In this document: one piece after another, positions 57,321 through 64,000 of the stretch | Numbering within the stretch: the first letter of the stretch is position 1 | How the letters are laid out: the number at the start of each line of letters is the position of its first letter | Assembly: GCA_019321725.1 (NCBI GenBank) | Contig: CM033106.1 | Span: 17,458,551-17,522,550 of the forward strand | Reading direction: 5' to 3' | DNA length: 64,000 bases | From: Paulownia fortunei | Lineage: Eukaryota; Streptophyta; Magnoliopsida; Lamiales; Paulowniaceae | Notes under the pieces: generated by a model | What the model saw: only the letters and a program-made list of their open reading frames with translations | Told to the model about the DNA's origin: nothing | The model's database searches: none | Position numbers and translations under genes: made by a program

Positions 57321-59549
57321 TGTAATGACCAATTCTCTCCTACAAAGCCAATAACATCCTGCATGAATATGCATCTAATCAATGTGTATTATCAAATTAT
57401 AACATACAAATAGCATGATTGCACGAATATGAATAATTATTATTATATGCTCCGGTTATTCTTTAACATGTATTAGTACATGAAATATGAGATCAAACTT
57501 TTATTTCTTGATTTAACATATTCTTTAAGTATCTTTTTGTAGTGAAAAACTCGGTATCTCGATTAAGGAAGATTGATGTATTGAATGACCAAGAAATGAA
57601 TTATTCGTATTACTCCATACTTGTTACATTCTAAAGTGATTATTTGCCTAAATATTTACTTTAAATATGTTACATTTTGCTAAGAACTAAAAGTATGCAA
57701 ATGGTGCAATTTGATTGGTTAGTTGACTAGGTTGCATGAAATCATTCTAAATTATATTGCACTTGATTATAACACCAAAGCATCAATTTTTATCATCTCC
57801 CTAGCCCATAAACATGGCTTTTGGCATGAGAAGACACCAAGTATGATGCAACCAATCATCACCCTCTACTTACCTCTCTTTGATATATCAAACAAGTTAT
57901 TTTTAGCCATGTTTTCTTATGGAAGCTCCTCAAAAAATGACCAGCCTTCTTCTCCAAAGTTTCTTCCAAATTTCTACACTCTCTTACTCACAAAAATTAA
58001 ATTCAATCTATAGAATACAAACTAGAACAAGTTTTCACCCTTTCAAGCTTGAAAACCATTAATTTTGGAGTTTTATTCCAATCTAATCAAGGTATATTCT
58101 TTTTCAATGTTTCTTATGATGAATTTGTGGTATCTTGGATGGTTACATGTTTTAGTATCTTTTTGTATGATTGAAAACTTAATTGGGTTAAACTTAAAGC
58201 CAAAACCAAGCTAGTTAAGCTAGTTTCAAACAAAATTGATAGTCTTGTGAAATATGCTTAATTTATTTATTTCTATTAATCTTGTAATGCTTATATCGTT
58301 TTTGAAAGTTCCTATGAATGATTGAAAACAATATCAATTAGTTTACAATCAATTTAAGTTAGAATCGAGTTTATGTCATGTTAATTTGAATTATGTGTAT
58401 GTTTAAGGAGCTGCCCTAATAAATTATGTTTGAATTATTAGTTATTTAATGGCTACCCTAATGTTTAATGTCTTTAATTTATAGTAAAATATGGAGTATG
58501 CATTGTTTTTAAGGTTATGTAATTGATATGGAATTATTTTAAAAAGATGGAAAAGTGTATATGATTTTAACTAGAATAGATTAAATGATTTATAAAAAGG
58601 ATATTAAATGGTACATGATTTTATTATGTTAGGTGTTTAACACATCCTATCTTCTAAAGAGATTGACCTTTTCATTTAGCACAAAGTGGACTTGAGGTAA
58701 GTTGAAACTTTTATTTTCCGTATAACAAGAATGATATAATATTGTTCATGTTTTAATATGATTGTCATTATTTGTCAAATGTTGTAATGTTTGATACATT
58801 TATGGTTTATGAAGCATGATACTATTAAGAATATAATGAGATTTTTTGAAAAGTGAGTATGGTACTTGATTGATGGTCGGGTAGACAAGGGAATTGGGAG
58901 GGATCGGCAGACCCAACAAATGATGGAAAATACTTGAGATTGAAAAACTGATATAAGAAAATCATAATGAATGAGATAGAATACGGCTAATACCAAAACC
59001 ACGTATTATTTCTCTTATTGGCTAATTATTATGAACAAGTTCCGAAAACTACGGTCTATCACTATTAGTTAGGTACCGTACTTTAAGGGCCCTGAATAGT
59101 GATTTATGAATGAAAGTTATTAAATAGAATAATGCATTTAATGATTTATGAGATGTCCATATAGCTATTTGTTATTGCATCAGTTTCACTTTACTGAGTC
59201 TTTAACTTATTAGATTCATGTGATGCAAGTGGAAATGTATAGGTTTAAAGGTTGACTGAGTCTCCAGAGTGGTCGGACAGAGATTTGTTCATATATCATA
59301 CTTCAAGCTGTTTTTTTTTAAATAAGCTGCTGTGTTATGGTTTTGTAAATAGATGTACTCAGTGTCGAATTATGTATATGGTGTATTTAAAACAAAATGA
59401 AACAACAACTGAATTCAAGTTCTTTCTCTTATACCCAAAAAGGAGATCTTTATTAAAACCATAACTCTAGTATTGATGAAAAGTTAACATTTCTTGACTT
59501 AACTATATTAGCTTGTTTAGGTTCTGCAGTTAGATTAAGGGGTGTTACA
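57321..59549 (+). repeat. T2 3' LTR (2229 bp)
   Basis: Starts TGTAATGACC and ends GGGGTGTTACA, aligned along its length with the 5' LTR and slightly shorter through small deletions. Confidence 0.93.
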
Positions 59550-59554
59550 TAGAA

Positions 59555-60331
59555 GATAAGTGTGGGGGAGTTTCTCTTAAAAAAAATAAAAATAAAAACA
59601 AAAAAAAAGTCACAAATTATTAAATATTATAAGTTGCAACTAAATGGGATGTTGAAAAATCAATAACAATGATGAAGAGGTGTCTAATTCAATAACAATA
59701 GGCCCCTGTTTTGAAATTCGTGGAGTATTAGAATTTTTCATTGATAAACTCTATGTCTCTAATCTCATGAAGTTTTTAGAACCTTTGTTGTATTGTATCC
59801 TTTTATTTCTTATCCATCACTACCCTTTGGCCCCATTACAACATTTGTTGAAGACTTTTTAATTTTGTGTGGTGCATTTGATATAGTGGAGATTTGTACC
59901 AAATGAAGAGCCTATGATGTTTAACTTATCCATTAGAGATTGGGTGATGGTTTTTGTGAGGTTCTATAGGAATTAACTTGTTTGAAGCATGCATGGTTTC
60001 GTCACTGTTGACATTAACTATTCACACATACACACACTTGAGTATGCTTATTGTGGAAATGTATTGACTTTTGAATGACTAAGAGTTAGATTCAACACTT
60101 GTTTGATTTTATTTCCTCAGAATAATGGTTGGAAGTTAGTTATCATAGGTGTTTATGGGTATCACAACTAGAAACCCTTACGAGACTATAACTCGTCCTC
60201 TATGAGCCACCTAAGGGATTAAAGACTTATTGCATATGCTAAATGTAATCATGTTTTGCTACAAAAATGGATTAGTTTAGGTTTATTTTAGGCTTGCTCG
60301 AGGACGAGCAAGGGTTAAGTGTGGGAGAATT
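59555..60331 (+). other. A3 3' internal region with hairpin and polypurine tract
   Basis: Non-coding end of A3, resuming after T2. A perfect 8-bp hairpin CTTGCTCG-AGGA-CGAGCAAG lies at 60293-60312, followed by AAGTGTGGGAGAATT (60317-60331) as polypurine tract just before the 3' LTR. TAAGTGTGGGGGAG at 59558-59571 resembles a second such tract. Confidence 0.7.
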
Positions 60332-62076
60332 TGATAAGTGCATATTTTTACATATTTTTGTATTAAATTCTTTATATTTTTCTTACTTTATTCTTGTTAA
60401 TATTTTAGTTTTATTTATGTTTTGTGTTAGGGAATCAATGAACAAAAAGTGATCAAAAAAAGTTAAAATGAAACTAAAGAAGACACACATTTTATGAGTA
60501 AGTTGGGAGATAATATTTCATTGGATCAAAGTACAATTAGAAGAAAATGGCCATTTTTATCTAAGTACATCATGTGTAGATCAAAATATATGCAAAACAT
60601 CACTTGGACTTTGCAAGTGATTGTTGGACTTACATTAAATTCAAAATAAGCATGTTTCTGGACTTGTGCAGTTTTTGTATTTTGGGCATAACTCTATTGT
60701 TAAAAGCCCTATGGACCTAAATCTTACTTTATTTAAAAACTAAGTGATAGAACTACAATTTTTCTGTTGGAAGCTCAACCAATTCAACCTTGATTATAGT
60801 AGAAATTTCATCCAAATGTGTGCATTGGAAAGCATAACTTTCTCCCTAATAGTTGAAATTAGGTGATTCAAGTTGAAAAATGAAGCAAACAGACAAATCT
60901 ATAACTTTTACAAAATCAGCTAATTGCATGGACAAAAATGTATGACAAAATTTGTGTCTAAAAAGGACATGTGAATTTAGAGCACATTTGAACTTAATTT
61001 GGAGTGCATTTGGTGTGAATTTAGATATGTCAATTTAGGCACTCTTCTACTATAAGCAGGGGCTCTTGGATGGCATTCAAGACACATAAAAAACACCCCT
61101 TAGAGGGGAAAAGAAAGTTTTATTATTTGTCTTGCTTTAGGCTAAATTTTTTAGTAGTAATGTAAGTTTTCTAGTAGTAATAGAAATGTATTCTCTAGTT
61201 TCTCTTCTATTTTTAGTCTTTTCTACTTTTGTTATATCTTTCTAAATTTAATTTAACTGAGGAGAAAGGTTAAACCTCTTGATGGAGGAAGATGAATGGT
61301 TATAAAGTGCATAATATTTAGGTGTGTTGTATTATTGTTTTAATTTTTGATTAAACCCTCCTTGTTTTGTGGTGATTCTTGATTTAAGTATCACCAATGA
61401 CACAACAAATACTTGGGTTCATTTAGCGAATTGTATGGTTCTACTTCACCGACTACTAACGTGAAACCTTGATTTGTTGTAGACAAATAAGTGAATAAAT
61501 ACTGAATTCCTAAATTAAATGTTGGCATTAAAACCCTTCTTGTTTAGTGGTGATTCTTGATTTTTGTATCACTGATGACACAACAAATACTTGGGTTCAT
61601 TTAACTTATTGTACGATTCTACTCCACCGACTGCTAACGTGAAACTTTGATTTGTTGTAGACAAAGATGTGCATAAATACTTAATCCCATAAATAAGTAT
61701 TGGTGTTTAGAGATAATTTGCAAATAGTAAGACAATTTTATTATTACCTTAATGCATTAGCTATTTGATAATCCCATTGGAACCTTCATTGTATATAAAT
61801 TCTAATAGCAGCATTTAAAAGAAGTAAAACATAATAAAAAATCATTCCGCCATCGAAAACTCAAAAGCGGATCCCTAATCCTCAGTACTTTTATTACTTT
61901 GATTACTTAGTTATAACATAAATTTTTCTTTATAATCTAAACCACATTAACCCATTTTTTAGGTAATATAAACCTAAAAACTTCAAAGAACTTCCTCGTA
62001 GATCAATCTTGGACTCTTGAGAAATTTATTACTTGACACAATCTGCACTTGGGTTCGCAACCTTAAAGTTGTGGCG
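60332..62076 (+). repeat. A3 3' LTR (3' boundary approximate)
   Basis: Starts TGATAAGTGCATATTT and matches 45192-45990 and 19827-20446 in its first 740 bp. A TATA-type start region is near 61055-61075. The end is placed near 62076 after CTGCACTTGGGTTCGCAACC, a sequence typical of Athila LTR ends, but no clear CA terminus or matching flank fixes it. Confidence 0.7.
61351..61705 (+). repeat. Tandem duplication of about 178 bp in the A3 LTR
   Basis: Units 61351-61528 and 61529-61705 share GGTGATTCTTGATTT, CACAACAAATACTTGGGTTC and TTGATTTGTTGTAGACAAA, with scattered differences. Confidence 0.85.
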
Positions 62077-62879
62077 CAGATCTTAATTTCTGGCAACTTT
62101 TTGTTTTGTCTTTTTCTCTTCTGTGGCTAGTCTAAACTTGTCTAACATGGAGTATTTCTTACAAAACTAAATAAAGAGTATCAAAATAGGCATAATTTAC
62201 TTGAAACTACTCAAGTAACTAAGTGAAAAATACTCGAATTATTGGTATAAAAGTAACTCAACAAGTACCAAGCATTGGCAGACAAGCTTTTGGTAGCTGA
62301 TGAGAAGTGAATGTAGACATCACATACCTCAAGTGAAGATAAATTGTATACTTAAAGAGATACACAAAGGAATTCATGATTACCACCTTGGAGGGAGAGC
62401 CTTGGAAAGGATGACATTGAGGTAATGTAATGCCTTGCATGCCGTACTTGAGGATGCCTATGATTAGGCCCCCCATTTCTAAACATGATAAGAGCATGTC
62501 AACACCCATCATCAGTTGGCGACCCTGATACAACCTATTTGGAATTCAACTATAATCCTCCATAAATTCCCCCATGAGGGAAAAAAGTATATTTCTCTTC
62601 TCTTTCCTCGACAATTGTAGAAGGTTCTCTACAACTCTGTACAGAATGTACAGTGGGAGTTGATTCCACAATCTTTTGTGAGAGTTGTTTCTATAACTAT
62701 TATAGAAACTCTCTTTTGCACATTTATAAATCTTTTACAATCTAGAGCCATTCTCAAAGTTTAATAGCAATCCGATTAGATTGGAGCTTAGTGATGTATA
62801 TTGTTGTGTAGAATTTATCTAAGTGGAACTATAAACAGTAACTATTATCCTAAGCGAGGCAGAAAACTAAGCATCTATT
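62077..62879. other. No recognised feature
   Basis: AT-rich sequence without supported gene or repeat end. A 91-codon minus-strand frame at 62258-62533 has no family resemblance. Confidence 0.5.
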
Positions 62880-63134
62880 TGAAAGTATATTCATCTACAA
62901 TATGATCTTTAATTATAAGTGTCTCTCACTATTTTATTCAAATCTCATCACCTTCTAAATGGTAATTCAAGAAATGTTTTTTCTACTAGGCTTAAGGTCC
63001 AATATTTAAAGGTAGACAACAACCTTATTGGTTGCATCATATGCGACCCCCAAGCTATTTTACCTCATTACTTTCCATGTATATCAAGAATATGACCTCA
63101 TATGGTACTATGTGTCAAGCATTATCTATCAAAA
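62880..63134 (-). other. Internal tract next to copia-like LTR
   Basis: About 62920-63110 resembles 10320-10560. It is the internal side of the LTR that follows; no primer site is recognisable. Confidence 0.45.
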
Positions 63135-64000
63135 TATTGCGTTTGCAAAATCGTGGGATTGCATACGCAGCGCAAATTTAAATTTTTTTAATAATTGAAA
63201 ATAAAAACATACATCACATGTATTAAAGGCAAATCCTAGATTCGATGTGATTTTCGATTTCGTTTCTGATTGTTTGCTTAATAAAATAAATAACTTTGTT
63301 TGAGATTATACCTTTCAAGCAATCCGGTTAACGAAGGATATGAAGGAATTTAGATTCCTCAAGCTCCCACGAACTCCTTCGCAAGCTTCTCAAAAAGATT
63401 CACTAAAAACTCCTAGTGTATTCCTCCAATAGTATCCACACTTCGAGCAAATCCATAAGTATTAAATCTTTGCTAGTGAATTTAGCCTTCGTGTTTGTAA
63501 TTTAATTTGAGAGTGAAGAACAATTCTGAAATCAACTAGTGATTAGAAGAATAAATCTTTAATCAAAAAGGCTGGAAACTTTTGATGGAACAAGTTTTAT
63601 TTTGGAGAGAAAAATAAAACTAGGACTAAATGAGAGAGAGGGAGGGGGACATATTCTCTTGTTGCCCAAACTGAAACTTTCCAGCAATTTATGGTGTATT
63701 TATACACCATTAAGAGTCCCTGATCCCATTAGAAAACCCTCTCTTAATATAATTAGGAATCCCCTCCCTTCTATCTTTATCTCTTTGTTTCCTAATCTAT
63801 TTAGGAAACCTTCTTCAAGACAAAATCTTTCCATCTTCTATTAGGACTCTTTGACTCTTGTAATTAAGAATCCTAATGGGCCTCTAACCCCATGGGCTTG
63901 GACTCTAATTAATTATTATAGTCCAATTAATTGATCTCAATCAATTAATAAAAGGCTAATAAAATTAATTGATCAAGTCAATTAATTAATTCATTCCACA
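63135..64000 (-). repeat. Copia-like LTR, minus orientation, running out of the window
   Basis: Resembles 11774-12640 and 22915-23800 throughout, with a perfect 8-bp hairpin at 63691-63710 over a TATAAATA box on the minus strand. Confidence 0.65.
63691..63710 (-). promoter_or_regulatory. 8-bp hairpin over TATA box in copia-like LTR
   Basis: ATGGTGTA, loop TTTA, TACACCAT; the minus strand contains TATAAATA across the loop. Confidence 0.65.

Larger units (their letters stand above)
50389..59554 (+). mobile_element. T2: complete but dead Tekay/Del-like chromovirus with TAGAA target-site duplication
   Basis: Element 50394-59549 (9156 bp), flanked by TAGAA at 50389-50393 and 59550-59554. It has two LTRs, a tRNA-Met primer site, gag, protease, RT, RNase H, integrase and a chromodomain in the standard order, all broken by stops and frameshifts. 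Between the LTRs I count about 10% difference in a sampled stretch (50580-50690 against 57500-57610), so it is old. It is inserted in the 3' internal part of A3. Confidence 0.95.

Noticed and set aside
57123..57413. 96-codon frame as an independent gene
   Set aside because: Its first half is the T2 chromodomain and the rest runs through the polypurine tract into the LTR.
62077..62081. CAGAT near the end of the A3 LTR as partner of CAGAT at 45187-45191 (target-site duplication)
   Set aside because: The bases before it do not form a CA terminus, and the sequence after it does not resume the A1 LTR, so the match may be chance.
1..64000. CRISPR array, tRNA, rRNA or satellite DNA
   Set aside because: No regularly spaced identical repeats, no tRNA cloverleaf and no rRNA core sequence were recognised on either strand.

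Overview
This window looks like AT-rich repeat-dominated DNA from a flowering plant, probably a eudicot. The evidence is one spliced plant gene with GT-AG introns, embedded in nested Ty3/Gypsy and Ty1/Copia LTR retrotransposons that use plant-type primer sites (initiator tRNA-Met and a tRNA-Asp-like site). No species can be named from the sequence alone. There is no CRISPR array, no operon and no recognisable tRNA or rRNA gene.

Layout. (1) 1-10120: a rearranged Tekay/Del-like chromovirus (T1, minus strand) between truncated LTR copies. Its left side forms a large imperfect palindrome centred at 1793-1796. (2) 10121-13860: a Ty1/Copia-like LTR (11774-13600, minus) with a non-coding internal tract and a degenerate tRNA-Met primer site. 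(3) 13950-20446: a minus-strand Athila-like element (A1: gag remnant, tRNA-Asp-like primer site, LTR). Its LTR is interrupted by a 3.6-kb plus-strand Athila-like element (A2, 15452-19025, AGTAC target-site duplication), and a second plus-strand Athila-like LTR begins at 19827. (4) 20447-25838: a Tekay-like LTR fragment, then a mosaic of copia-like LTR fragments. (5) 25839-36772: the only host gene, the first seven exons of a GH2 mannosylglycoprotein endo-beta-mannosidase on the plus strand. It carries a one-base frameshift in exon 3 and is cut off by a run of exactly 100 Ns (36773-36872). (6) 36873-45810: a second copy of 11468-20446. (7) 45192-about 62076: an Athila-like element (A3) with decayed gag, protease and the start of RT. 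Its RT/RNase H/integrase core is gone, and a fragment of a cytokinin-activating LOG-like gene lies where an env-like region would be. A complete but dead Tekay-like element (T2, 50394-59549, TAGAA duplication) is inserted in it. (8) 62077-64000: featureless DNA, then another copia-like LTR.

The main results are as follows. The two copies of the duplication share the same nested insertions and are visibly diverged at both ends, yet a central block of about 5.4 kb appears identical with no length change. That points to recent gene conversion or to an assembly problem next to the N gap. The copia-like LTRs each carry a perfect hairpin at the same relative position although the stem sequences differ. 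A LOG-like gene fragment is carried inside an Athila-like element. I found no convincing new multi-gene system. The interest here is in genome structure.
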